The notes under the pieces are model-generated. The model searched no databases, was not told the origin of the DNA, and saw only the letters and a list, made by a program, of their open reading frames with translations. A stretch of 64,000 nucleotides of DNA from NCBI RefSeq assembly GCF_014648635.1, contig NZ_BMRM01000005.1:124001-188000 (forward strand), read 5' to 3'. Positions 52,371 to 60,549 of the stretch are shown here, in pieces; within the stretch, counting starts at the first letter, position 1; every line of letters begins with the position of its first letter. The position numbers and the translations under genes were made by a program. This DNA comes from Streptomyces cinerochromogenes (GTDB lineage Bacteria > Actinomycetota > Actinomycetes > Streptomycetales > Streptomycetaceae).

Positions 52371-52676
52371 AAGGGGGCGGTGGTGGGTGCCGGCTACGCG
52401 GGCACGCCGGCGGCGAACCGGATCGCCGGGAGTCACGTCGTGGACAACGAGGTCACCGAGGTCGGCGGCGGCGCCGTGCGCCTCGGTCCGGGCATGGTGC
52501 CCGCCCACGGCCTGACCCCGTGGGCGGTCGTCTCCGGCCGCCCCGGCCTCGCGGCCCGCAGCGGCCTCGGCGTCGCCCCGCAGGGCCGCGCGCTCGTGGG
52601 CGCGTACCTGCGCAGTGCGGACGACGAACGGATCCGCGTCGTCGGCGACTGCGCGGCGGCGCCGGGGGCACGGTCA
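52371..52676 (+). pseudogene. Remnant of an NADH dehydrogenase-2-like FAD oxidoreductase
   Basis: The frame reads AVVGAGYAGTPAANRIAG, the N-terminal FAD-binding fold, then jumps after a few residues to NEVTEVGGGAVRLGPG. It ends with GVAPQGRALVGAYLRSADDERIRVVGDCAAAPG, the late second FAD-binding region (normally VYAVGDAA). Well over 100 central residues and the C-terminal domain of the roughly 390-residue family are missing. The remnant runs into the 3' end of the methyltransferase gene. ECF41 genes are commonly neighboured by an oxidoreductase, epimerase or decarboxylase gene, so this is probably the lost cognate partner. Confidence 0.7.
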
Positions 52677-53477
52677 GGGCAGTACGCCGATCACCACATG
52701 CGCGTACCGGTCCTCGTCCACCGCCAGACGGGGCGTCAGACCGGCGTCGGCGAAGGCCCGCAGGGCGGCGGGTGCCTGGCGTTCGCTGGTCTCCGTCAGC
52801 AGGCAGCCGCCGGGGGCGAGCCAGGCGGGGGCCCCGGCGACCACCCGGCGCAGCACGTCGAGTCCGTCGGCGCCGCCGTCCAGCGCGGCCGGCGGCTCGT
52901 GGTCGCGGGCCTCCGCGGGCAGCAGGGCCACTTCGGCGGTGGGGACGTAGGGCACGTTGGCCGTCAGGACGTCCACCCGGCCGCGCAGGCCGGCGGGCAG
53001 GGCGTCGTACAGGTCGCCCTGGTGGGCCCGGCCGCCGGACGCGGCGAGGTTGCGGCGGGCACAGCGGACGGCGGCCGGGTCGATGTCGGCGGCGTGCACC
53101 TCGGCACCGTCCAGGGCGGCGGCGAGGGCCGCGCCGAGCGCACCGGAACCGCAGCACAGGTCCACGACCACGGTGGCGTCCGGTGCGGCGGCCAGTGCCT
53201 GGTCGACCAGGAACTCGGTACGTCGGCGGGGCACGAAGACCCCTGGTTCCACGAGGATGCGCAGCCCGTGGAACTCGGCCCAGCCGAGGACGTGTTCGAG
53301 CGGCAGCCCGGCGGCCCTCCGGTCCACCATGCCGGCCACCTCCTCGGGGGTGCGCGCGGCGGCGAGGATCAACGCGGCCTCGTCCTCGGCGAAGACGCAC
53401 CCGGCGGCACGCAACACGGAGACGACGGCGGCCGGGGAGGACGGGGAGAGCGGGGGGAACGGTGCGGGGGTGGGCAT
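52674..53477 (-). CDS. PrmC/HemK-like N5-glutamine methyltransferase homologue
   Basis: The 267-residue class I methyltransferase has the HemK architecture: an N-terminal helical part (AVVSVLRAAGCVFAEDEAALILAAA, RRAAGLPLEHVLGWAEFHGLRILVEPGVFVPRRRTEFLV), then the SAM site VVVDLCCGSGALGAALAAAL and the catalytic tetrapeptide NVPY in TANVPYVPTAEVALLP. True PrmC has NPPY. The NVPY variant belongs to a separate actinobacterial subfamily (PrmC-related), whose protein substrate is unproven. ATG 53477 is used. It converges with the flavoprotein remnant, which its 3' end touches. Confidence 0.87.
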   Translation of the reverse strand: MPTPAPFPPLSPSSPAAVVSVLRAAGCVFAEDEAALILAAARTPEEVAGMVDRRAAGLPLEHVLGWAEFHGLRILVEPGVFVPRRRTEFLVDQALAAAPDATVVVDLCCGSGALGAALAAALDGAEVHAADIDPAAVRCARRNLAASGGRAHQGDLYDALPAGLRGRVDVLTANVPYVPTAEVALLPAEARDHEPPAALDGGADGLDVLRRVVAGAPAWLAPGGCLLTETSERQAPAALRAFADAGLTPRLAVDEDRYAHVVIGVLP

Positions 53478-53684
53478 GGAAGCCGGGACCTTTCGGGAGC
53501 GCGAAGCCTTCAGGGCGCTCCCGCGGTCACCGCTGCCGGTGTACCGCGCCGTCACGAGGAGAGAGCACCCCAGCCGACACAGCGGTAATGGGTCTCACCT
53601 CCTCGCCCTCGGGGCCGCGACACGTCCGCGACCGGACGGCCACCTTACCCCACGGCCCCCGACGGGCCCCCGGTGACGCGGTGT

Positions 53685-54758
53685 TCAGACGCCGACCGTC
53701 TCCTCGATCTCTTCCTCGGCCTCTTCCTCGGTCTCTTCCCCCGCCGTCCGCGCCGCCTCCCGCGCGGCCTCCGCCTCGGCGTCCTGCCGGGCCTGCCGGG
53801 TGCGGCGGGCGCGTTCGTACAGGCCGGCGACGGCGGTCACCGCGAGGCCGGCCAGCAGCCAGGCGACCAGGGTCCACACCGTGCGGGCGAGGCCGTCGTC
53901 GCCGAAGTAGAGCAGGCTGCGGACACCCTCGACGAAACCGGCGCCGTTCCAGAAGGCGTGCAGGGTGCCGAAGAACCCGTTCTGCAGTTCGGGCCGGAAC
54001 AACCCGCCGGAGCTGGTGAAGTTCAGCATCACGAACAGCACCATCATGGTCAGCGTGGTCCACCGCTTCAGGAAGGTGTGCAGGCCGACGCCGATGAAGA
54101 GGATGCCCGCCGAGTACAGCCAGGCCATGCCCCAGACGCCCGCGAGGTCGTGGTGGGCGAGGTGGAACACCGGCCCGGCGAGCAGCGCGCCGATGCCGCT
54201 GACCACGGCGGAGACGCCGAGCGCCAGCAGGGCCCGGACGCGCATCGCCAGGGCGGCGCCCGCGGCGCCGAGGGCGGCGACCGAGGCGTAGGAGCCGATG
54301 CTGACCGCGATCAGCAGGAAGAACAGACCCTGGCCGGTGGGGTCGTCGGCCACGGGCCTGGCGACGTCGGTGACCTTCAGCGGGACCCCGGCCCGGGCGG
54401 CGACCGGCGTGAAGACCTTCTCCACGGCCGTGGCGCCCATGTCGGAGGCCGCGCTCGCCACCAGCAGCTCGGGAGCCTTGGCGCTCGGCACGTAGGCGCC
54501 GGTCACCTCGCGGGACCGGAGCAGGTCGACGGCGTCCGCGCGGCTGGCGACCGTCCGGACGTCGAGCTTGTCCCCCGCGGTGTCCTTGACCGTCTGCGCG
54601 AAGACCTTGGCCTTCGGGGCGGTGCCGACGACGGCGACCGGCAGGTGGTTCGGCTCCGGGGTGACGAACGCCCCCATGTACGCGAGCCCCATGCCGATGC
54701 ACATCAGCAGCGGGGTGATCAGGTGCGTGAGCACATGGCGCAGTGCCGGTGACCTCAT
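53685..54758 (-). CDS. ABC-2/YhgE-like multi-pass membrane protein (DUF3533-like)
   Basis: The 357-residue protein has an N-terminal membrane helix (LITPLLMCIGMGLAYMGAFV) and an extracellular loop with PVAVVGTAPKAKVFAQTVKDT and REVTGAYVPS. At least five further helices follow (FFLLIAVSIGSYASVAALGAAGAAL, ALGVSAVVSGIGALLAGPV, WLYSAGILFIGVGL, LTMMVLFVMLNF, TLVAWLLAGLAVTAVAGLY). The last 45 residues are a charged, Glu-rich coiled tail. This matches YhgE/ABC-2-permease-like exporters often controlled by MarR or TetR. It diverges from the MarR gene, with shared operators, so it probably exports a toxic compound. Confidence 0.82.
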   Translation of the reverse strand: MRSPALRHVLTHLITPLLMCIGMGLAYMGAFVTPEPNHLPVAVVGTAPKAKVFAQTVKDTAGDKLDVRTVASRADAVDLLRSREVTGAYVPSAKAPELLVASAASDMGATAVEKVFTPVAARAGVPLKVTDVARPVADDPTGQGLFFLLIAVSIGSYASVAALGAAGAALAMRVRALLALGVSAVVSGIGALLAGPVFHLAHHDLAGVWGMAWLYSAGILFIGVGLHTFLKRWTTLTMMVLFVMLNFTSSGGLFRPELQNGFFGTLHAFWNGAGFVEGVRSLLYFGDDGLARTVWTLVAWLLAGLAVTAVAGLYERARRTRQARQDAEAEAAREAARTAGEETEEEAEEEIEETVGV

Positions 54759-54786
54759 CGCGCGCGACCTCCAATGGTTGGCTTAT

Positions 54787-54818
54787 ACAACTTCCTGTTC
54801 AAGTTGTACTATACAACT
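54787..54818. promoter_or_regulatory. Overlapping MarR-type operators
   Basis: AGTTGTACTATACAACT (54802-54818) has perfect 7-bp arms around CTA. A further ACAACTT (54787-54793) pairs with AAGTTGT (54801-54807). The sites cover a TACTAT -10-like box for marR and a TATAAG box for the divergent permease gene. Confidence 0.75.
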
Positions 54819-54841
54819 AGAAAGCCGGAGGAGGTATTCCC

Positions 54842-55282
54842 GTGAGCGCAGCGGAGTCGGCCGTGGAGACGATCCAGCGCGAGATGACCATCTTCGCCCG
54901 CCGGGCCCGTGCCTCGGCGGGCCGTATGCACCCCGAGCTGTCCCTGGTGTCGTACACCCTGCTCGGCCACCTGGAGGAGCGCGGCGGCTGCCGGGCGACG
55001 GACCTGGCGGCGCACTACGCCCTGGACAAGTCCACGGTGAGCCGCCAGGTGGCGGCGCTGGAGCGGGCCGGGCTGATCGAGCGCCGGCTGGACCCGGAGG
55101 ACCACCGGGTCCAGGTGCTGCACCTGACGGAGGCCGGCCAGGAGATCCTGGCCCAGGTCACCCGCAGCCGCCGAGCCGCCTTCCGGGAGCGGCTCGCGGG
55201 CTGGCCGGAGGAGGACCTGGTCCGCTTCGCGGCGTACCTGGAGCGGTACAACGCGGGGCAGGGCGACCCGGACCCGGCGTGA
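54842..55282 (+). CDS. MarR-family transcriptional regulator
   Basis: The 146-residue protein has a MarR winged helix: LSLVSYTLLGHLEERGGCRATDLAAHYALDKSTVSRQVAALERAGLIERRLDPEDHRVQVLHLTEAGQEIL. The recognition helix is at KSTVSRQVAALERAG and the wing carries DPEDHR. Flanking helices form the dimer. GTG 54842 has GGAGG at ten bases. Divergent orientation and the shared inverted repeats indicate that it represses itself and the membrane protein gene, with release by a phenolic or antibiotic ligand. Confidence 0.92.
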   Translation: MSAAESAVETIQREMTIFARRARASAGRMHPELSLVSYTLLGHLEERGGCRATDLAAHYALDKSTVSRQVAALERAGLIERRLDPEDHRVQVLHLTEAGQEILAQVTRSRRAAFRERLAGWPEEDLVRFAAYLERYNAGQGDPDPA

Positions 55283-55352
55283 GCCCCGGTACCGGGACAC
55301 AGCACCGGTGCCGGCCAAAGCACCGGTGCCGGGCCACGGCACCGCCGCCGGT
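55283..55352. repeat. GCACCGGTGCCGG repeats between convergent genes
   Basis: Two near-identical GCACCGGTGCCGG units, each with a GCACCGGTGC palindrome, and weaker flanking copies fill the 70-bp gap between the marR and GNAT gene ends. They can form hairpins and may serve as a two-way terminator. Confidence 0.6.
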
Positions 55353-56081
55353 TCAGGGCACCGGTACCGCCGCGCGGTCGTCCGCCGGCCGCCGCGGAGC
55401 CCGGGCCGCGAGGAACGCCGTACGGCGGCGCAGCCGGAAACCGAGGGACTCGTACAGGCGGATGGCGCCGGTGTTCCTGGCGCTGGTGTGCAGGAACGGC
55501 GTCTCCCCGCGCTCGCGGATGCCGTGCGCGACGGCGAGGATCAGCCGGGTGGCCAGGCCCTCGCCGCGGAACGCGGGGTCGGTGCAGACCGCGCTGATCT
55601 CGGTCCAGCCCGGCGGGTGCAGCCGCTCCCCCGCCATGGCGACCAGCGCGCCGTCACGGCGGATACCCAGGTACGTGCCGAGCTCCACGGTGCGCGGCAG
55701 GAACGGTCCCGGCCGGGTACGGGCCACCAGGCCGAGCATCTCGGGCACGTCCGCCGGGCCGAGGCGGACCGCCTCCGCATCCGGCGCCGCGGCGAGCCCG
55801 TCGTCCACGAACTGCACTCCCTCGACCCGTTCGGTGATCTCCCAGCCCTGCGGGACCTCCCCGCGGAAACCGGGCAGCGGGATCTCGGCGTGGGGGCCGG
55901 CCAGCGCGGCGAGGTCCGCCCAGTCCCGCTCCTCCGGTTCGTCGGGCAGCGCCAGCCACGGCGAGACGTCGACCGGATAGCGCAGCACCCGCCCCCGCCG
56001 CTCGGCGAAGCGGGCGTGCGGACCGGTCAGGGAGGCGAGGGCAGGGTTGTCGAGGACGTGCCGGCCGCGCGGGGCGCTCAT
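55353..56081 (-). CDS. GNAT-family N-acetyltransferase
   Basis: The 242-residue protein has a GNAT domain in its C-terminal half: TYLGIRRDGALVAMAGERLHPPGWTEISAVCTDPAFRGEGLATRLILAVAHGIRERGETPFLHTSARNTGAIRLYESLGFRLRRRTAFL. It includes the acetyl-CoA loop RGEGLA (R-x-x-G-x-A). The N-terminal 100 residues resemble the FR47-like/DUF-type half seen in larger GNATs. ATG 56081 overlaps the stop of a 32-codon gene as ATGA, so translation is probably coupled to that peptide. The acceptor is unknown. Confidence 0.88.
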   Translation of the reverse strand: MSAPRGRHVLDNPALASLTGPHARFAERRGRVLRYPVDVSPWLALPDEPEERDWADLAALAGPHAEIPLPGFRGEVPQGWEITERVEGVQFVDDGLAAAPDAEAVRLGPADVPEMLGLVARTRPGPFLPRTVELGTYLGIRRDGALVAMAGERLHPPGWTEISAVCTDPAFRGEGLATRLILAVAHGIRERGETPFLHTSARNTGAIRLYESLGFRLRRRTAFLAARAPRRPADDRAAVPVP

Positions 56082-56176
56082 CCGGTCACCTCGGCCGTCT
56101 CCGTCACTTCGGTCACCTCGGCCACGGTCACGTCGGTCACCGACGTGAAGACCGAGAAGGCGTACGCCTGGGGCAT
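56078..56176 (-). CDS. 32-residue peptide gene coupled to the GNAT gene
   Basis: ATG 56176 has GAGGG seven bases upstream. The frame encodes MPQAYAFSVFTSVTDVTVAE then VTEVTETAEVTG. Its TGA overlaps the GNAT ATG. Thirty of the 32 codons end in G or C, like real genes here. The peptide has an aromatic/hydrophobic N terminus and a Val/Thr/Glu repeat tail, with no Cys, signal peptide or membrane helix. I do not recognise it. It could be a leader that couples GNAT translation, a substrate of the acetyltransferase, or a regulatory peptide. Confidence 0.6.
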   Translation of the reverse strand: MPQAYAFSVFTSVTDVTVAEVTEVTETAEVTG

Positions 56177-56368
56177 CCTCGTTCCCTCGCTTCCCTTGTG
56201 CTGTCACCGGCGCACCACGGCCGCCGGCACCGATCGGCAAGGAGCGGCACGGGGCCGGTATTCCCTGCCCCGCGCAGAGTTCATACGGCCGCAACGCGTT
56301 CATACGGCAGCAACAAGGGGGTGTCGGCCACGGCCGGAGCACGCGGAGCGACAGCGTACGGTTGAACC

Positions 56369-56966
<598 letters not shown>

Positions 56967-56974
<8 letters not shown>

Positions 56975-57722
56975 GACCACGACTCCCCTGACGCGTTTCG
57001 CGGTACCCGGGCGGATCACCGTGAGCGAGCAGGCGGCGACGGTGTGGCAGACCGCCACCCTGACGGAGATCCGGCACGAGACGCCGCGCGCGGCCACGTT
57101 CCGCCTGGCGGTGCCGGGCTGGGCGGGGCATCTGCCGGGCCAGCACCTGATGCTGCGGCTGACCGCCGCCGACGGCTATGCGGCCCAGCGCCACTACTCG
57201 ATCGCGTCCGCGCCGGACGACTCCGGCCACATCGAGCTGACCCTGGACCGGGTGCCGGACGGCGAGGTCTCCGGCTGGTTCCACACCGTGGCCCGGCCCG
57301 GTGACACGGTCGAGGTGCGCGGTCCGCTCAGCGGCTTCTTCGCCTGGCCGGGCGACCGGCCCGCGCTGCTGCTCGGGGCCGGCTCCGGCGTCGTACCGCT
57401 GATGTCGATGGTGCGGTACCACCGGGCGCGCGACCTGGGTGTCCCGTTGCGGATGCTGGTGTCGGCGCGCAGCCCCGAGGAGCTGATCTACGCGGCCGAG
57501 CTGGGCGCGGAGACGACGCCCGTGTTCACGCGCAGCGCTCCGCCCGGGGTGCCGGTGGGACGTATGACGGCCGCACATGTGGCGCCGCTCCTGGCCGAGC
57601 AACCCTCTCATGGGTGGGAGGCCTATGTGTGCGGGTCCAACGCGTTCGCCGAGCACGCGTCCCGGCTGCTGGTCGCGGCCGGCCAGCCGGTGGAGCGGAT
57701 CCGGATCGAGCGGTTCGGCTGA
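56967..57722 (+). CDS. Ferredoxin-NADP reductase-family oxidoreductase
   Basis: The 251-residue protein has an FNR module. The FAD site has RHYSIASAP (R-x-Y-S) and GEVSGWFHTVARPGDTVEVRGPLSGFF. The NAD(P) site has ALLLGAGSGVVPLMSMVRYH and the end is EAYVCGSNAFAEHASRLLVAAG. The usual C-terminal 2Fe-2S domain is absent. GTG 56967 overlaps the molybdoenzyme stop by 8 bp, so it is the presumed redox partner. The final codons (CGG TTC GGC TGA) are the first copy of a tandem repeat that continues for 200 bp. Confidence 0.9.
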
Positions 57723-57925
57723 GGCCGGTCCCCTGGGGTCGGCCGAGGCGGGAATCCCGGGTCCGGCCGAGAGGGGCGGCCCGGGGTCGACTGAGACCGA
57801 GACCCTGGGGTTCGGCTCAGGCGGAGACCCTGGGGTTCGGCTGAGGCGGGCGGCCCGGGGTTCGGTCGAGACCGAGACGCCGGGGTGCGGCTGAAGCGGT
57901 CGCCTCGGTGTTCGGCGGAGCCCCG
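57714..57925. repeat. 24-25 bp tandem repeat seeded by the end of the reductase gene
   Basis: About nine degenerate copies of GGGTTCGGCTGAGGCGGAGA-CCCTG follow one another. The first copy is the last codons and stop of the reductase gene. Central copies (about 57808-57890) are the most alike. Confidence 0.8.
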
Positions 57926-58158
57926 GGGGGGCGGGCCCGGAGTCCGGGTCGCGCGGCGTGGTACGCCGCGCGATCGTGGGGCGCGAGGCGCGTACCGTGC
58001 GCCATATGGGCTGGAACTCGCGGTTCACGGCATGCGCGAGGTGCGCCGAACGGGGTACGAGACGGGTGTGGGCGCTCGTGTACGTGAGCGGTGGGGGCGG
58101 TGGAGCGGAGACCCGGCTCCACCGGCTCTCCGGCTCCGGCGGTGGCGAGGAGGTGGAC

Positions 58159-58743
58159 ATGCGTACCCGGGTGCGTGGCTGGCGCTGGCGGCGCAATCCG
58201 CTGCGGCGCCGGTCGGACGTCGTGGAGGCATGGACGGTGCTGGTGGTCGCCGTCCTTCTGTTCGTGGTCGCGCCCCTGGTCGGCGTGGCCGCGGGCCTGC
58301 ACGCGCACGACCAGGCCCGGGCGCTGGCCGCGGCCCAGCGGGCCGAACGCCACCAGGTGCGGGCCGTGGTGATCGGCGACGTGCCCGAGCGGGTGTCCGA
58401 GGTGCAGAGCGACCGCCGGAACCCCTACCGCGCCCAGGTGCGCTGGACCGAGCCGGGCAAGGGCGTCCGGACGGCGTGGGCCCGGGTGCCCGCGGGGACG
58501 CGGGCCGGGGAGCCGGTACCGGTGTGGTTCGACTCCCGGGGCCGCAACGTCGCCCCGCCGCCGGACGACGCCGCCGTCTGGCAGCACGCGGTCACCATCG
58601 GGCTGTGCGCGGCGGGCGGCACGGCGACCGTGGTGCTCCTCGGCCACGCGGTCGAGCGCCGGATCGCCCTGCGCCACCGGCTGGCCGAGTGGGAGCGGGA
58701 GTGGGCCCGGACGGGCCCGCGCTGGACCCAGCCGCGGACGTGA
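58159..58743 (+). CDS. Rv1733c-like membrane protein
   Basis: The 194-residue protein starts at ATG 58159 behind AGGAGG (spacing 5). It has a basic N terminus (RWRRNPLRRRSDVVEAWT), a membrane helix (VLVVAVLLFVVAPLVGVAAGL) and an extracytoplasmic domain containing YRAQVRWTEPGKGVRTAWARVPAGTRAGEPVPVWFDSRG. A second helix (AVTIGLCAAGGTATVVLLGHAV) and a charged tail follow. This is the layout of the actinobacterial Rv1733c family, an integral membrane protein family of unknown function. Longer upstream starts would add repeat-derived sequence and are rejected. Confidence 0.82.
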   Translation: MRTRVRGWRWRRNPLRRRSDVVEAWTVLVVAVLLFVVAPLVGVAAGLHAHDQARALAAAQRAERHQVRAVVIGDVPERVSEVQSDRRNPYRAQVRWTEPGKGVRTAWARVPAGTRAGEPVPVWFDSRGRNVAPPPDDAAVWQHAVTIGLCAAGGTATVVLLGHAVERRIALRHRLAEWEREWARTGPRWTQPRT

Positions 58744-58948
58744 GGGACGGGTGACCCGACCACTGAGGCCGTGACGGACCACTTGGCCGAGCATCCGGAG
58801 CAAGCGCTTACTCAACGCTGGACCAGCGGTGAGTCGCCCCGCCGCGGAGCGATCGAACCGAGCCACGTCCCCGCCGGACCCTGGCGAGTCATCCGACCAC
58901 CCACGTACGGTGAGGCTCCGTAGGGTCCCTTCTCAAAGGTGGTTGTTG

Positions 58949-59917
58949 ATGGCTCTGTTCGACCTGCCTCTCGACGAACTCCGCGCGTACCGAAGCCAGT
59001 CCTCGGCACCGGAGGACTTCGACGCCTTCTGGGACAAGACGCTGCAGGAGGCCCGCGAACACGACCTGGGCGCGCGGTTCGAGCCGGTGGAGACCGGACT
59101 GTCCACGGTCGAGGTGTACGACGTGACGTTCGCCGGGTTCGGCGGCCACCCCGTCAAGGGCTGGCTGCGCCTGCCGGCCGGGGCCACGGAACCGCTGCCG
59201 CTGGTCGTGGAGTTCCTCGGGTACGGCGGCGGACGCGGCCTGCCGCACGAGAACCTGCTGTGGGCCTCGACGGGCCGGGCGCACTTCACCATGGACACCC
59301 GCGGACAGGGCAGCGGCTGGGGCGGCGGGGGCGGCACGCCGGACCCGGTGGGCGCGGCGCCCGCCTACCCCGGGTACATGACGCGCGGCATCGACGCGCC
59401 GGAGAACTACTACTACCGCCGGGTGTTCACGGACGCCGTCCGCGCGGTCGAGGCGGCCCGCTCCCATCCGCTGACCGACGCGGCGCGGACCGCGGTCACC
59501 GGCGAGAGCCAGGGCGGCGGCATCTCCCTGGCCGTCGGCGCGCTGGTCCCCGACGTGGTGGCGGTCGCCCCGGACGTGCCGTTCCTGTGCGACTTCCCGC
59601 GCGCCGTCTTCCTGACGGACCGTCACCCGTACCGGGAGATCGGCCTGTTCCTCAAGACGCACCGCGGCCGCTCGGCCGACGTGCTGCGTACGCTCTCCTA
59701 CTTCGACGGCGTGCACTTCGCGGCCCGGGGCCGGGCACCGGCCCTGTTCTCGGCGGCCCTGGAGGACCAGACCTGCCCGCCGTCGACCGTGTTCGCGGCG
59801 TTCAACGCGTGGGCGCACGAGGACAAGACGATCGAGGTGTACGACTTCAACGACCACGAGGGCGGCGGCCCGTTCCAGGAGGCGGCGCAGGTGCGCTGGC
59901 TCCGGTCGTACGCCTGA
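58949..59917 (+). CDS. Acetylxylan esterase, carbohydrate esterase family 7
   Basis: The 322-residue CE7 enzyme opens MALFDLPLDELRAYRSQSSAPEDFDAFWDKTLQEAR and has FAGFGGHPVKGWLRLPAG, FTMDTRGQGSGW (family RGQG motif), TAVTGESQGGGISLAVGAL (nucleophile Ser in G-E-S-Q-G) and YDFNDHEGGG with the catalytic His. It should remove acetyl groups from xylo-oligosaccharides or cephalosporin-type substrates in the cytoplasm, as no signal peptide is present. ATG 58949 follows AAAGGTGG. The adjacent GntR/HutC gene, with a dre-like site, would fit carbohydrate control, but it lies beyond a reverse gene. Confidence 0.9.
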   Translation: MALFDLPLDELRAYRSQSSAPEDFDAFWDKTLQEAREHDLGARFEPVETGLSTVEVYDVTFAGFGGHPVKGWLRLPAGATEPLPLVVEFLGYGGGRGLPHENLLWASTGRAHFTMDTRGQGSGWGGGGGTPDPVGAAPAYPGYMTRGIDAPENYYYRRVFTDAVRAVEAARSHPLTDAARTAVTGESQGGGISLAVGALVPDVVAVAPDVPFLCDFPRAVFLTDRHPYREIGLFLKTHRGRSADVLRTLSYFDGVHFAARGRAPALFSAALEDQTCPPSTVFAAFNAWAHEDKTIEVYDFNDHEGGGPFQEAAQVRWLRSYA

Positions 59918-59980
59918 GACGCCACCGGCTGGGACGCCACCGCCTGAGACGCCGGGCGCCGACCGCCTGCGGGCCGGCGC

Positions 59981-60220
59981 TCAGCCGAGCAGGTGGCTGA
60001 TGCCGCCGTGGCCGTCCGGCCCGTTCCACACCACGGCGGCCAGCCAGATCGGGTACCAGAGGAGCCGCTCCGGCAGGAACCGGCCCGCGATGAACCACAG
60101 CAGGGGCGGAGCGACGCACAGCAGCAGGCAGCACCAGCCGCCCCGGCCGTCGGCGGCCGGGCGCGGTGTCGGGTTCTCGGGCACCCGGAGACGGTAGACG
60201 CGCGCCGCCGGCCCGCGCAT
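59981..60220 (-). CDS. Small membrane protein
   Basis: The 79-residue protein has two hydrophobic segments (WCCLLLCVAPPLLWFIAGRFL and LLWYPIWLAAVVWN) joined by a short charged turn. It ends GPDGHGGISHLLG. No family is recognised. The start at 60220 sits inside a perfect 18-bp inverted repeat, and no ribosome site is visible, so translation may be leaderless or the gene may start elsewhere. Confidence 0.5.
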   Translation of the reverse strand: MRGPAARVYRLRVPENPTPRPAADGRGGWCCLLLCVAPPLLWFIAGRFLPERLLWYPIWLAAVVWNGPDGHGGISHLLG

Positions 60221-60236
60221 GAGTACCCGTACTCAT
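60219..60236. promoter_or_regulatory. Perfect inverted repeat over the small membrane-protein start
   Basis: ATGAGTAC-CC-GTACTCAT has 8-bp perfect arms. It overlaps the start codon of the minus-strand gene and could be an operator. Downstream (60250-60320) lie three degenerate CGTCACGC/GGAACGTCATGC units of about 25 bp. Confidence 0.5.
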
Positions 60237-60472
60237 GGCCCCCGCGCGGGATCGTCACGCGTCCCCGCAGGAACGTCATGCGATCCCCGCCCGGAAACGT
60301 CACGCATCCCACGCGTCCGCGGGCTTTTCGGTCATCCACCTCGCCGGTCACCCCCGGAGAACCGCAGCGGCCGGCGCCCTCCCCCACGCCCTCGCAGCGG
60401 ACGTCGCGAGGGCTGGTGACCGGCGCGCGTGCGGGCGGATTTCGGTCGAACCGGCAGACCGCCCTTCCCTCG

Positions 60473-60484
60473 TGGTTTAGACCA
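60473..60484. promoter_or_regulatory. dre-like GntR operator
   Basis: TGGTTTAGACCA fits the TGGTYTARACCA pattern bound by HutC-subfamily GntR proteins such as DasR (dre consensus ACTGGTCTAGACCAAT, 13 of 16 matching here). It lies 66 bp before the GntR gene and next to a GCTAAT -10-like box. Confidence 0.6.
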
Positions 60485-60549
60485 ATGCTAATTGTGGTCG
60501 CGCAACGAGCCCGCACGACTACGTGTTGTCACCGACAGGAGGGCGCGGC

